Below are positions 36,677 through 50,000 of a stretch of DNA of 64,000 nucleotides, one piece after another; the first letter of the stretch is position 1; the number at the start of each line of letters is the position of its first letter. Position numbers and translations under genes: made by a program. The stretch is from Kuschelorhynchus macadamiae (lineage: Eukaryota > Arthropoda > Insecta > Coleoptera > Curculionidae), in assembly GCA_030620095.1 (NCBI GenBank), contig JAUTXW010002402.1:1-64000 (forward strand), read 5' to 3'. Below the pieces are notes generated by a model. The model saw nothing but the letters and a program-made list of their open reading frames with translations. It was not told the DNA's origin and made no database searches.

Positions 36677-39214
36677 CTACATCTTTTATTTAATGTTATC
36701 CAAGTGGGTACTTGTTTGAAAGAGCATTTAAAGCTCTTTTAACCACATCATTTTTGGCTCTCGATAGTTCTTGGTACACTAACTAGAGGGCGTTGTTTAA
36801 ATAAAAGTCAATTTTTAGAGATTTTTTCGAAAAAATGGGTACGGAATGCTTTAAACAGTGTGATTTTAAAGAGGAAAAAATTGTCTAAATTCAGGAAAAA
36901 CCGCGTTTTGATATCTTTATTCATTTTTTAGTTATTTCAAAATAACCTGTTTTCGGCTGATCAAAAAAAAATTAGCTTTTAATCATAATTAAATGTTATT
37001 ATTCTGTGACAAATATTCTTTATTACAACTTGAAAGCAAATACTCCTTATTACAATAGTGTTGGCTTTACCTCACATTTTATTCAGGCTTGGTACGGGTC
37101 CAAATTTATTTATTATCAAAAATTTCAAGCATTTAACGTCCAACGTGCTATGACCATAACAAAACGGTAAAACTGAAGTCCTAAAAAATTACCATTAAAA
37201 AATGTCTGTCTTTACAAATGTTCAAAATTGTTGTCATTTCTGTAAACCCTGTGATTTTAAGGAGGGAAAAACGAACTAAACCCTGTTTTGATATCTTTAT
37301 TCATTTTTTTGTTATTTCCTATGAAGCATTCATAAAAGTGGTAAATCCTAAAACCTAATTCCTAATGTTAAAAATACCTTATTCTGTATTAAAGTAAATC
37401 ATTAATTGTATTAATGTTAATGTTCACAGACATAACGTTAATAACTAAGAATATTATTAGTTACGCGTCAACGTTAAAATATTGCAAGTAGGCTGGGTAA
37501 AAACAAACAAGGCAAATTAAACGTGGTTGGCCAGCGCGTTACTAAATTTAAAAATGGCCGTATGTCAAACTTCAAATAAGCAACAATGCATATTTATTGT
37601 TAGAGCTTATTTAGTATTTGCGAGTATGTGTTATCATAATTTTGTTAAACTGACTTGGTAAAAATGTCTTATTTCATTGAAGAAGTTTATGACATGTTAG
37701 CCGTATACTTCCAAAATTTCGAAAATGCGAATATAGCCGAGCGGGTATATGCAGCTAAATATCCTGATAGAAGACATTTCAGTAAGAGTATTTATGCGTT
37801 TAGCTCAAAATTTGCCTAGAAGAAATCGTGCAATTAGAAATGAGGATAACATTATCAACATTCTTGCTTACGTTCAAATTAATCCACATTTCAGCACCAG
37901 AGTAATTTCGTTGGACTTGGGAATTAGTAAGTCGACGGTAATCGAATTTTGTTAGACAATAAATTACATTCATATCACGTTACTCTGCACCAAGCTCTGA
38001 CAGAAGGAGATTTTGATTCAAGATTAAATCACTGCTACTGGCTAAGATCTATGATTGTCGAGAATCCCTATTTCTTGTCCCGCATATTATGAACGGATGA
38101 AGCAACCTTCACGAACACTGGAGGGGTCAATTTATAAAATATGCACTATTGGTCATCAGTTAATCCTCACTAGATACTTGAAGTCGACAATCAAAATCGA
38201 TGGAGTGTAAACGTTTGGTGTGGCGTACTGGATAATTGGCCCATTTTTTTTTAAATGGTCACTTAAACGACGAAGTTTATCTAAACTTTTTAGCAAATGA
38301 GTTGCCTGCACTATTGGAAGATGTTCGTTTAGAAATCAGAAGACAAATGTGGTTTCAACATGATGGTTGTCCGGCACACTTCTCCAGGGCAGTTCGTAAT
38401 TTTTTGGACAAATATTATCGAAACGGCTGGATAGGACGAGGCAGTTTGTTTTCATGGCCTGCTAGATCCCCGGACCTCTCTGTGATTGATTTTTATTTGT
38501 GGGGAAGAATAAAAGACATTGTTTTTGAAACGCGCCCTACTACGCCAGAAAATATGATCGAAATGCTATAGCTAGCACTCGGCATCGTTGTATTGAAAAT
38601 AATGGAAAACAATTTGAACATTTGTAAAGATATTTTTGTTAATTGTAATTTTTTAAGATTTGCGTGTTATCGTTATTGTTCTTTTATGTTGTTAGTGATT
38701 TACTTAATGGGTTTTCGGTTTTGTTATTGTTATAGCCCGTTGGCTTTTAAACACGCCTCAAAATTTTGATAATAAATAAATTTGGACCAGTACCAGGCCT
38801 GGATAAAGTGTGAGGTAAGGCCAACAGTATTGTAATAAGGATATTTTGCTTTTTAGTTGTAATAAAGAATACTCTGTCACAGAATAATAACATTTAATTA
38901 TGATTAAAAGCTGAATTTTTTTTAACAGTGGAAAACAGGTTATTTTCAAATAACTAAAAAATGAATAAATATATTTAAACGCGGTTTTCGCCAGAATTTA
39001 GGCAATTTTTTGCTCTTTAAAATCACACTGTTAAAAGCATACCGTTCCATTTAATTTTTTCGAGAAAATCTCTAAAAATTGAGTTTTGTTTAAACAACGC
39101 CCTCTAGTTAGTGTACCAAGAACTATCAAGCGTCAAAAATGACAGTAGTTAAAAGAGCATTAAATGCTCTTTCAAACAAGTAGGCACTTGGATAACATTA
39201 AATAAAAGATGTAG
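36677..39214 (+). mobile_element. DD41D mariner-like transposon with about 500-bp terminal inverted repeats
   Basis: The left arm (36677-37175) and right arm (38705-39214) are inverted copies. Both include ctacatcttttatttaatgt near the terminus, ctaactagagggcgttgttt, and further in tccaaatttatttattatca-like sequence. The arms are diverged by scattered substitutions and small indels. TA lies outside or at each end (36672-36673; about 39218). The centre holds a broken transposase gene. Repeats this long are unusual for mariners, whose ends are often about 30 bp. Confidence 0.87.
37663..38640 (+). pseudogene. DD41D mariner transposase pseudogene
   Basis: Starts MSYFIEEVYDMLAVYFQNFE at 37663. 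A frameshift near 37790 leads to NLPRRNRAIRNEDNIINILA and a helix-turn-helix-like FSTRVISLDLGISKSTV. The first catalytic aspartate is in RTDEATFTNTGGVNL (about 38093), followed by a stop. The frame at 38236-38571 has the second aspartate in WFQHDGCPAHFSRAV and the third in SPDLSVIDFYLWG, with 41 residues between them (DD41D). Several stops and shifts. It is closer to the remnant at 48969 than to the one at 8060. Confidence 0.85.
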
Positions 39215-39545
39215 AAGATAGAGTGCTTTGAAAATTGATTTATTTATCACCTTCCCCCACCCTTATTATTGGAAATATGACAAAACGCTTTTAACAAAAC
39301 TGACGCAGATTTGGTTGGAGTTTTTGTTGCTGTTATCAAAATGTTATCTCATATTGCGTATTTTTGCAAAAAAAGGTGTTTTTTTTATTTACCATTGCAG
39401 GTACGCCATCTTGCGGTAGTTCTACAAACTTGAAAATATCTTCCAGCAATTTCTCTTAGCCACTTTAGTGATGAAATTTTTTTAGCTGAAGCTTTCATAG
39501 TTTCTGAGCAAAGCTACCCGGCCGCCCTTAGTGGGACACCCTGTG

Positions 39546-39700
<155 letters not shown>

Positions 39701-40964
39701 AGGAAAATCTTTAGTAGCTTTTAAAATTTTGCGAAAAATGTTATTCTTTTTAAAAATTGAGGTAGTTCACTATGACTTTAAACTCCACAATGAAGTAAAG
39801 ATTTTTTGCCAAAATTACTTTTTACCGTCAGCATCTGTAAATTATTGCAATATCTGGTAGTATGGCCATGATATGTTGTAATTTTAGTAAAATTTATATT
39901 AGATAGTTTCTTATTAATATTTATAGAATGTATAATACACATTTTTAATTTATATATATTTTTAATATCTAGATATTTAATAGTTTTTATAAATTAGTAG
40001 TGGGTTCCAAAAATGGTAGTTTATAAATACATTTGATTATTTTGTAATCTTTTGAGAGGCTTAAGTTAAATATTGTAATCTTGAATATACTGGAGTAAAA
40101 TTTATATTTTTAGGTATTTTACTGAAATATGGTCTCTAACTTTATACATTATTCGTATTATCGGTCATATATTTCTAATTATATTAGACAAGATAAACCA
40201 GTTCACAAAATATTCGGTAAAAATCCGTTTCCTGGCATAAAACCTTCTTCTTATTGTAATAATTACAAACTAAAATTAAAATTATAACCAGACAATTATA
40301 CAGGGTGTTTCAAAAGTAAAGAAAAATACTTAAGAGTGCGATTTATAGGATCTACTATAATACAGCTAGTACGCATAAGCGGTATTTTCTGATTTACAAC
40401 AATTTTTTTATTGCTTCCAGTGGCGTTCGTGCAGGATTTGAACTAAATATTTCTAAAGAAAAATATGGGACGCCACTGCTTTTTCTCTCTAACAAAAATT
40501 GACTGAGAGCTATTTTTCATAGGAAATGTGCGGGGTCCTTTATTACCAAATAATTATATGCATATATAGAAGGTTTATTGTATGCAGCGGAGTTCTCTAC
40601 GATTTTTTATGATTTTAATTTATTGTTTTGATTAGAATTTTACTACTCATTTTCCTTGTGTTAAATTGATATATTGAAAATATATTTAATCTGTATACTT
40701 TCAACAATCCTTCATTATTCTTGTAATATAAAAAAAATAATTTAGTTTAAAAAAATACAGTACCTCTAATATCAACAGAACTCAAACACTTTTTCTTGAT
40801 AAACATTTCTATTTTAATAATGTACATTTATCGTCTTCAAAAATAAAACTAGCACTATATAGTACACGATCAATAAAAAGTATCAACAGCTGATTGAAAT
40901 AAATCACAATATAAAACTTATTTTTGTATATTACAAATAATCCACTCAGAACGAATATCGGAAC
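39701..40964. other. Intergenic or 3' UTR region, no gene found
   Basis: AT-rich DNA downstream of the transportin-3 stop codon (read on the minus strand). The part next to 40964 is presumably its 3' UTR. An isolated 'acagggtgtttcaaaag' mariner-end-like motif lies at 40300. No ORF of note. Confidence 0.45.
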
Positions 40965-41025
40965 TTATCGGTACAGTCGTGTTAGGTCTTTTAGCGCGTG
41001 CGTCACTGACTTGGAAGTATTCGAT
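40965..41025 (-). other. TNPO3: TNPO3 terminal exon e
   Basis: 61 bp, acceptor tctttcag. Completes the arginine codon and encodes SNTSKSVTHALKDLTRLYR with TAA at 40967-40965. It is 3.8 kb from exon d because a hAT sits in the intron. Confidence 0.88.
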
Positions 41026-44000
41026 CTGAAAGAAAATAAATTGATTAGAAGTGTTGTGAAACATTCAGTTTTGGTGTGGTTATCTTAAAATACTTAATTA
41101 TTTTTTTACGACTCTAGACTCTTCACGTGCAGTCATCTTCCTAGGTCGACCAGAATGAGGGCGTATTTTATAGGAACCGGTACGTTTGTATTGATTAACA
41201 ATATACCGAAAAGTTGCTTCTTGCTAGTCAGTTGATGATTTGAACTGTTGCCTTTGTTACAAAACAGCACAACATTTTACTCCCCGCAACTAGACCAGCC
41301 ATGTCAAACAGGCGACCCGCGGGCCGCATGCGGCCCAGTGAGCATTTTTCTGCGGCCCAAATCAGTTTTGAAAACAGCCAGATAATGCGGACCGAGAACA
41401 AGTTGCAAACCGTTTTTGAAAGCGCGCGTCGCTGGAACAAAGATTGGTATAATAAAATGTACAATTGTACATAGTGCCATCTACGTTTAGGAGGATGAAC
41501 TACACATACTCAACCTAAAACCTAAACCCAAACGTTATCTGGCTTGTTCCATGAAATTCTATCGCGCAAAAACACAGATGGCGCTATCTGAACATTCTGG
41601 AAAGAACTCGAGAAATCACAATCCGTATATAAGCCGTGTTTGATTGAGTTAGTCGTTCAGCGTTTAGTCAGTTATGAGTTAGTTGCGATAGAGTTTCGAG
41701 TTGAGTTGCGCACTTATTGTTACAACACTTAACAGTACTTATTATAATTTATTTCGGATAGTTTTTAACATGTCTCTTTCAAAACCAAGTGGAAGTAAGA
41801 TAAAACTTGTAGATGAGCATCGTATCTTTCAAGAAAAGTAAGAATTAGAGTTTTTTTGCTGTGAAGTGAAAGAAAAAAATATTTGTTTGATTTGTAATAG
41901 TACAGTCGGTGTCCCAAAATTATATAATATAAAACGTCACTATGATATTCATAAAACTATGTTTGACAAGTATACAGGCATGGTCAGAAACGAAAAGTTA
42001 AATAAGTTAAAATCACGGTTGAAAGATCAGCAGCTTATGTTTACACGTCCAAAGCAAGAAAATGAATATGTCCTTCAAGCGAGCTACGTACTGTCGGAGT
42101 TGATCGCGAAACACTCAAAACCATTCGTTGAAGATGAATTTATAAAAGTGTGCCTTATGAAGGCCGCGGAAATTGTAAGTCCCAGGAGCGTGAAGGCACG
42201 TCAAAATATATCCTTGTCCCCGAATACTGTCGCTGAAAGAGTTACTGAGTTGGCTGCCAATATAATTGATCAGATAAAAACAAAATCAGAGTTTTTCATT
42301 GCATTTTCTATTGCCTGTGACGAAAGTACGGATGTGTGTGGTGTGGTGCAACTCGCTGTTTTTCTTCGTGCGGTTGATACAGATATCAATGTGTATGAAG
42401 AATTACTGAAATTAGTACCATTGCATGATACAACAACTGGGCAGGATATTTTCAATGCTGTTTATGGACTGCAAAAGTACAATTTAGATTTGTCAAAACT
42501 ATCTTCCGTTGCAACAGACGGAGCTCCTTCAATGACTGCAGTAAAAAATGACTTCGATAAAATATTACAGACAAAGATCAGAGAAACGGGCAGTGACAAA
42601 CCAGATTTTCATCATATTCACTGTATAATCCACCAAGAAGTTTTATGCTCAAAAGCGATCAAGTTGGAAAGTGTTTTATAGTCAGTGAAAAAAATTATAA
42701 ACTTCATTAGGTCACGAGGCCTTAATCAGCGACAGTTTTCTGCATTTTTACGTGATTTAGATGGTTTACCATATTATGCAGAGGTGCGATGGCTTTCGTG
42801 TGTGTGTGAAATACGCGTTTTCATGGAAACAAAAGGAGAAGATGTGAGCTTATTATGCGATGTACCTTTTTTACAAGATCTTTCATTTATGGTAGATATC
42901 ACAAAACACTTGTCGGACTTAAATACAAAATTGCAAGGACCACGTCAAGTTTTATTACAGATATGCATGATCATGTGAAAGCTTTCAAGGGTAAGATGAT
43001 ATTGTGGGAAAAACAGCAGAGGATAATCTGTCACATTTTCTGACTTGTAAGGCATGTCAGGAAAGCCTAAGTGTCCCAATATCATACAAAATATATTCAG
43101 AGAAAATGAGAAGCCTTCTGGCAGAATTTGAGAAGCGTTTTTAGGATTTTAAGACCCAAGAAAACAATTTATTTCTATTTTCACTTTTCACTATCGATAT
43201 TGATAAAGTTCCTCCTCACTTGCAAATGGAAGTAATTGAGATTCAGTGCCAGAGCCATTTAAAATAAAAATTTGATAGTGTTGGTACATTCGAATTTTAT
43301 AAGTACTTGCCTGTTCAATACCAAGAAATAAAAAAATTTGCCTGTAAAATCCTGTCAATGTTTGGAAGTACCTATAAGTGTGAACAACTATTTTCTTTGA
43401 TGAAAGGAAACAAATCTCCCGCAAGATCGCGATTGACGGACGCACACTTGGACGCAGTTTTAAAAGTTATTTCCGCCGATAAATTCGCGCCACAAATAGA
43501 CAACTTAATTAAAGACAAAAGATGTCAAATATCTGGCAAAAGAATTTAATGTTTTTTGTAATGCCCTTTTTATTGGAAATCTAATAAACAGACTTGTCCT
43601 ATAATAGTACATTTACTCAAGATTTTCAGTAGTTTGTCTTCTTTAAGATAAGGTTTTGCGGCCCACCTAGTCGATGGTCTTCATGCCACTTCATGCTTCT
43701 TCTGGCCCACCAGTGACTTTGAGTTTGACATGGCTGACCTAGACGTGATAAAAAACAGCGGTTTTCATATAGAATATTAGTTTTTTATGTTTTTCGGTTT
43801 TTTCGTTATATTTTAATAGCTCCTGCTATAACTTTGAAATATTATAAATTTCACTCATATAAGTTTTTGCCGGCACAGAATTTAAGTGAAGAAAATATGA
43901 GGCAACGCTCGAGTTGCAGCGAAGAAATGGTAAGGCATACCAGAGAATTAAGCCTGGGTTATAGATTGAAAAAGTTTGCGTGTTGCGTCGTCCGTTGGAG

Positions 44001-47000
44001 CTAAGTGTTTACGCTGGTTCTTAGCCCGAGTTATAGATTGAAAGCGTTTGCGCCTGTGGAACTAACCTTACTTTAAAGTTTATATTTATCGCCTTTTTTT
44101 GTAACGCAATTTTGTCTTGCTTGTTTTCAGTTTATGTGCGTTTTTTTTTTATTTGCTGAGCATGGATAATCAAAATCATAGTAAAATATAGGCATAAAGG
44201 CAAATTTTTAATTATTCCAACTATAAATAATATATTTTGTTTGCAAAATCGACCATTTTTTCATTATCCCTAACGTTTTTCCATGTGTGTATTTAGAAGT
44301 GTTTTATATTTCTTTGTTAATAAATGTTTCGTTTAGTGCAACGTTTCATATTTCCAATATGTATATCCTCAATAATGTTGAAAAAATACCGGTGCTTATT
44401 ACTATCATGAAGAAATGATTCACTGTTTCGAATCAGAGACTCGAATTGCCTTAATTTACCCATAATTTTTCGATTTTTCTTAAATTGGACTTTAACATTT
44501 TACGTAATGGGCTCGAGCCAGAAAATATCAATTCATTTGGTTTTTATGACACTTGAATGACATGACAAATGCCTACTTGATAAAATACCGCTTTATTTTA
44601 CGGCAATGGCTGGCATTTATCTATAATATATGGAAACGTTTTGACGTAATTTAAATAAGTAATAATGGTTCTTGGTTTAATACCTAAATATATTTTTTCA
44701 AAATATTTGATTTTCATTTATATTGTTGATATTTAATTTCACATATTTAGCGTTAGTGGGAAGTAGGAAATTCAAAAATTGTGAAATAATTAAATAAATG
44801 GTAAGTGTATGGAGATTTTGACTGATTATAAGAATTTTGTTAAAACGATAAATTGTCTTTACCTTATTAAACTAACATGGACGTCATTCAACTGCTCTGG
44901 AGTCGCCGTCATCAGTCCTCCATTGCTTTGTTTTGGTAAAATATCTAGCGCGTTGGCTATCCATTTGCTTGTATTGTCTCTGCTAAAATCTAGTAATTGG
45001 ACGAAAACATCACCTACCTGAAACACGATATTTTAATTGGCAAAAATATGTCAAAGTTACTACAGACACATCTGATGACTTTGGCTATAGATATGGTGTA
45101 AGTTTAATATATAAATTGTTGTGCTTTTATATTAAAAATGATCGTCCTATACTCAAGCTTGTATTAAGATCAATGGCTTTGGCAGACACGAACAAGCTGA
45201 CTAAAGTGAATGTATCTAAGATAAAAACTGGGTATCCTTCAGATATTTTCAATGTGTCAAACCTAACTGTAGTGTCGAATTTAGAGTTTCCTCTGGGGAG
45301 AGGGGGACATCTTCTTTTTGTTGGGGGAGGAAAAAATATGTATAGTGAAGAAGAAAACTATCAAATTTATTTTATAGAGTTCTCATAAAATTGAAAAATT
45401 ACCTAATTCATAAATCTTTTATCGAAAAAAGTTTAGGTAACACTAATTTTGTTTAAACATGGCTGCAATTTGAAGGGTAAAGTTTTCATGCCAATATTTT
45501 GGAAAAAATTACAGCCAGTCCAAACGGCTTTTTCTCAAGAATCCAAAATAGCGCATATCTCGATCGCAAAATCAGGACTGTACAATTTAAACTTTTTAAA
45601 CTACAAAATTTAAATAAACTTCCCTATTTTAAACGAGAATTATAAAATAATTTTTGGGGTATGCCAAAATATTTTCTCCTTGGTCCTTGAATATAGCGAA
45701 GTCATTCTGTATTATTATTAGGAGATACGGACAAGGGGTTACAACGCTTTTCTGTATTTTTTACTTTTACAGGTAGCTTTTCCCTTTATGATCATATTCA
45801 ACATTTCTGTTACTTTAATTGACAAATTTCAAAATACACCTTGGTTTTCAAAATCCTGCGAAAATGCCAGACTGGAGAAAATAATTCGTACTCACAATTT
45901 TCCTTAGAACCCTAGTTCAGACAATCAACAGGCTAAAAACAGGCACGAAATCATTACAATAGCATAATTGCTAAAAATGCGTTCAACGCACGCATAAAAG
46001 GCAAAGGTCTTTCTTTCCAAAATGGTAGCCAACCCTTTTCGTTGCTTGCCAAAAACATTAAATAAAACTTCTACAAAAGCCCCTTCCCTTTCGAACCGTA
46101 ACTTCCGGTGATGAAATTGTCTCCACGTCTAAAGAAAAAGCTGAGCTTTTTGCAAAACAATTCGCTGCAAATTCTACTCTCACTTCCTCCTCCCATCAGC
46201 CGAAGCTTTGCCATACAAGGTACGACGTATTCTCAAAATACTTAACACCAAAAAGTCTTCTGGGCTTGATGGTGTTCTGACCACAGTCTTAAAAAAATGC
46301 GCTTCTGAACTGTTCCCTATCCTTACCAAGTTATTCCAAGTGTCATATTACAAGGACTAAAAGCTGGAAATCTACTTGTATACATCCTGTGTCCAAAAAG
46401 GGATGCAAAACTCTTCTCTCCCACTACAGACCCATATCCCTACTCCAGGTCTTCTTACCTTCATAACCCACAACTGGAACAAGTCCATCCAATTCCACGG
46501 AGAAGCCCAAATTATTGCCCTCGACATATCAAGGATTTATCAAGTTTGGAATAACACATTTCTTAACAAACTTCCTGCTCATGATGTTGTCAATTATGTT
46601 TCCAACAGAAGTATTTCTATAGTGGTTGATGGCTAATTATCTAACTTTTACAAAATGAACGCAGGCGTTCCTCAGGGTTTAGTGCTGGCACCTACCTATT
46701 CCTCCTTCACATCAATGATCAGCTTTCGTCTAGCAGCAATGCTATTCACAGCTATGCTGACGATAGTACATTCCACTCAATACACAATTTTACAAACGTA
46801 TCCAAGACTGAAACTGATGGAAGGCGTAGCCGTAGAGTAATGACTTTATCTCTGAGGACCTCAAATCGAATGGAGAGGGTCCAGTTTAACGCCACGAAGA
46901 CACACCAGTGTTTACTATTTCACACAATATCTCCTAATATCCACACCGTTTAAATGAATAATCAAATGCTTGAGTCCAAAAATTCACTTTTCAGAAAAAT

Positions 47001-50000
47001 CTTCGCTGGCAAAATCACATCACCTCAATTGCCACAGCACCCGCAAAGGAAGTGGGCTTCCTTCTCCAAGCTAGCTACTTTTTTTCCGGCAACTTGTATA
47101 TCCTTTACCCTTCGCTAATCAGACCCAGCCTTGAGTACTGCTTGCAAATATGGGGAGCAACCTCTTCGTTCTTGGCTTGAGCTATTCGTCTGATTGATGA
47201 TCCAAAGGTCACACTTCAGCATCGTCGAATTGTGGACGATCTGTCTCTGTTTTACAGATACTACCCCGGATTCTTTTCTGATAAAATATCATCCATTATG
47301 CCTGTCATTTCTGCGAGGGAGACATCGAGACACTTTGTTCGCTCCTTTATTTCCAAGAGTGTCCCAACTCCCCTCTCCTTTCCCTCTTCCCTTAATCTGC
47401 AAGTCTTTAATCAATAAACTCTTCCTCTCTTTACTGGAAGTAACCTCGGTATCTAGTGCTTAGGCCTTTGGCCTTTGTAATCTGCTCATAGATAAAAAAA
47501 ACGCCATTGTGAAAAAATAAAATAAATCATCGGAAAATGGTATAAAAAGTACTCACCTCAGAGAGCATATACGTGTGCAAATAGAACACGCACGAGTGCA
47601 ACAATCCCGTGACGAGTTGCTGCCCGAATTGGTCCAGAAGGCCCTTGACCAACTCGTGCCTTTCGGCGTAGTCCGGTGAGGCGTGTCCGCTCTGGCCCTG
47701 GTTGATCAGGTCGTGGAAGAACTTCATCACGGACATGTTCGCCTCTTTGTGGTCGAGCGAGGCGGCCAGCATGCCGCACTGCAGGATCGGCACCAGGGCG
47801 GAGCAGCGGAGGAACGGGACGGGAGCACGTTGCGTAAACCGGGCACATAATCTGTAAAGTTCATATTTATTTGTTGAACGTTCATACAAGGTGTTTAACA
47901 AATCATGGTTCTTGACTGTGGCAAAATTGGATCACTTTCCGACGTTTTGCCTTAGATTGCACGAGACATCTTCAGGGATGTTTCCTTACTTAACCGTGAA
48001 AGCTTTCCTACTATACAGGGTGTTTAATAATAGAGTGCCGATAATTCAGGATGTGATTATTTAGTAATTATTTACTTTTTTACATCACGTCGATTTTGAT
48101 GATTTTTTGGTATACTACAGGTAGATTTTTGGCGTCCTGATCACAAATCCGATGTCAAATTTAGTCGATAACTTTTCGTTTTTAACCACCTTCAACAAAG
48201 GAGAAAGTTATCAATTGGACCCTATGTATTTTTTTTATTTATGTACAGGGTGGTCCAATAATAGAGGACGCCGGCTGGCAAAAAATATTTATAGGTAAAT
48301 CGCTCAAAACAAATTGCTGTAAATTATTTTCAAGTTCGAAAGTTGGCCGCTAGGGGGCTTAACAGCAACACAAAAGTGTAAATGCCAATTTTCTCTTAAA
48401 TTCCCTTGATTGAGGTATGTTGAAAATATAAGCATTGTATTCTTCAACCAATTATACACTTTTTTGTGTATTTGTTTATTCTCAAATGTAGATATCTCTG
48501 TTTTGGATGAACCGATTTTATTCAACTTGGTGTCGAAAAAAGAAAACTAAACCGTAAAGACTTTGTTAGTGGTCAGTAGATGGGGTTGTTTTGGAATTGT
48601 CCAAATAATTGTACGCTATGACTGTTATATCACAATTGATTTGGTGGTTATGAAAGGCTTTAAAATCCGTTTTGTAACCCAATGATAAGGCGAGTAGGGC
48701 CATTTCCGAACTTTTTAGACAATATTATGTTTTTGGAATGAATCTTACATTTCAAACCAAAGGATCCGTAAACTGGCATAATATTATAAATATTTACAAA
48801 TTGTGTTGAAAAAGAGGTCTACTCGTCTAGTTTGCAAATAAGTAAATACACTTCAGAGGAATACATTTCAATTTAGATAGTCGAAAACTTATATTAATAG
48901 GTACTAATTTTTAAAGTTATACAGAAAAAAACTTATCACACTAAAAAAAAATCGCTTTTAAAAGTTAATCAAATGTTTTCATAGTTATATTTTAAAAGAT
49001 GCTCAAATAAGCGTCCGCCTTCACGAATACACATTTTGAACCTTTTAATAATATTTTGCCTAGTTTTAACTAGCATGTCTGGTGATATAGTGGCACATAC
49101 ATCCCTAATTCGTTCCTGCATGTTCTCCCTTGCTGTAGGTGGTTGGGTGTAACCACGATCTTTAATATAACCCCACAACAAAAAATCCAATGGAGTTATA
49201 TCGCAAGATCTGGGTGGCCATTCGAAAAACCGCTACGACCAATCCATTTTTGATTAAAATTAGCGTCCAAAAATTCGCGAACGTCCCGATGGTAATGAGC
49301 AGGTGCACCGTCTTGCTGCAGCCACATGTCTCTTCTTTCTTCTATGCTGAGTGGTCTGAGAAGAATAGGCAGCTCAACGTTCAAAAAATCTAAATATCTT
49401 TGTCCATTAAATGGTTCATTAAAAAAATACGAACCTATAATATGGTTTCCAATGATTCCACACCAAACATTTAATGACCAGGGATTTTGATGTTATACCT
49501 CTCGTACCCAGTGGGGAATTGTTATTACATAATAATGCATATTATGCCTGTTTACAGCTCCATTGCTTCTAAATGTAGCCTCATCGGAAAATATGATATT
49601 CGCTAAAAAGTCCGGATATGCTTCTATTCATTAAGTTGCAAAAGTTAACACGCCTTTCAAAATCTTCATCGTGCAACTTCATTTTTGAAAAATTCATTTT
49701 AAATTAGACGAGAATACGAAAGACGAAATACAATGCACTAACAACGCGTTTTTGACATTTCATACATTTAGTCGCCAGTTGCTATAGACTGTTTTTTTCC
49801 ATTTGATTTGATTGATCGAGTCGTTGATTTTCTAAATTACGCAAAAAAAGAAAATTTGAAACTATTTCGAAAACTATTGAAGATAGGTATATCATATGTT
49901 TAATAAAAGTTGATCATAGATGTGCATCAAACTTAATTTTTTTCTGTTTAAAGCTAAATATTTAAGAAAGTATCAATTTTAGCCATATAACATGTTATAC

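Noticed and set aside
41100..41290. Possible further TNPO3 exon between the terminal exon and the hAT
   Set aside because: Exon d joins exon e in phase and no conserved residues are missing between them.
47558..47848. 96-codon minus-strand ORF over the GC-rich exon
   Set aside because: Out-of-frame shadow of TNPO3 exon c, which reads correctly in the frame that joins the neighbouring exons.
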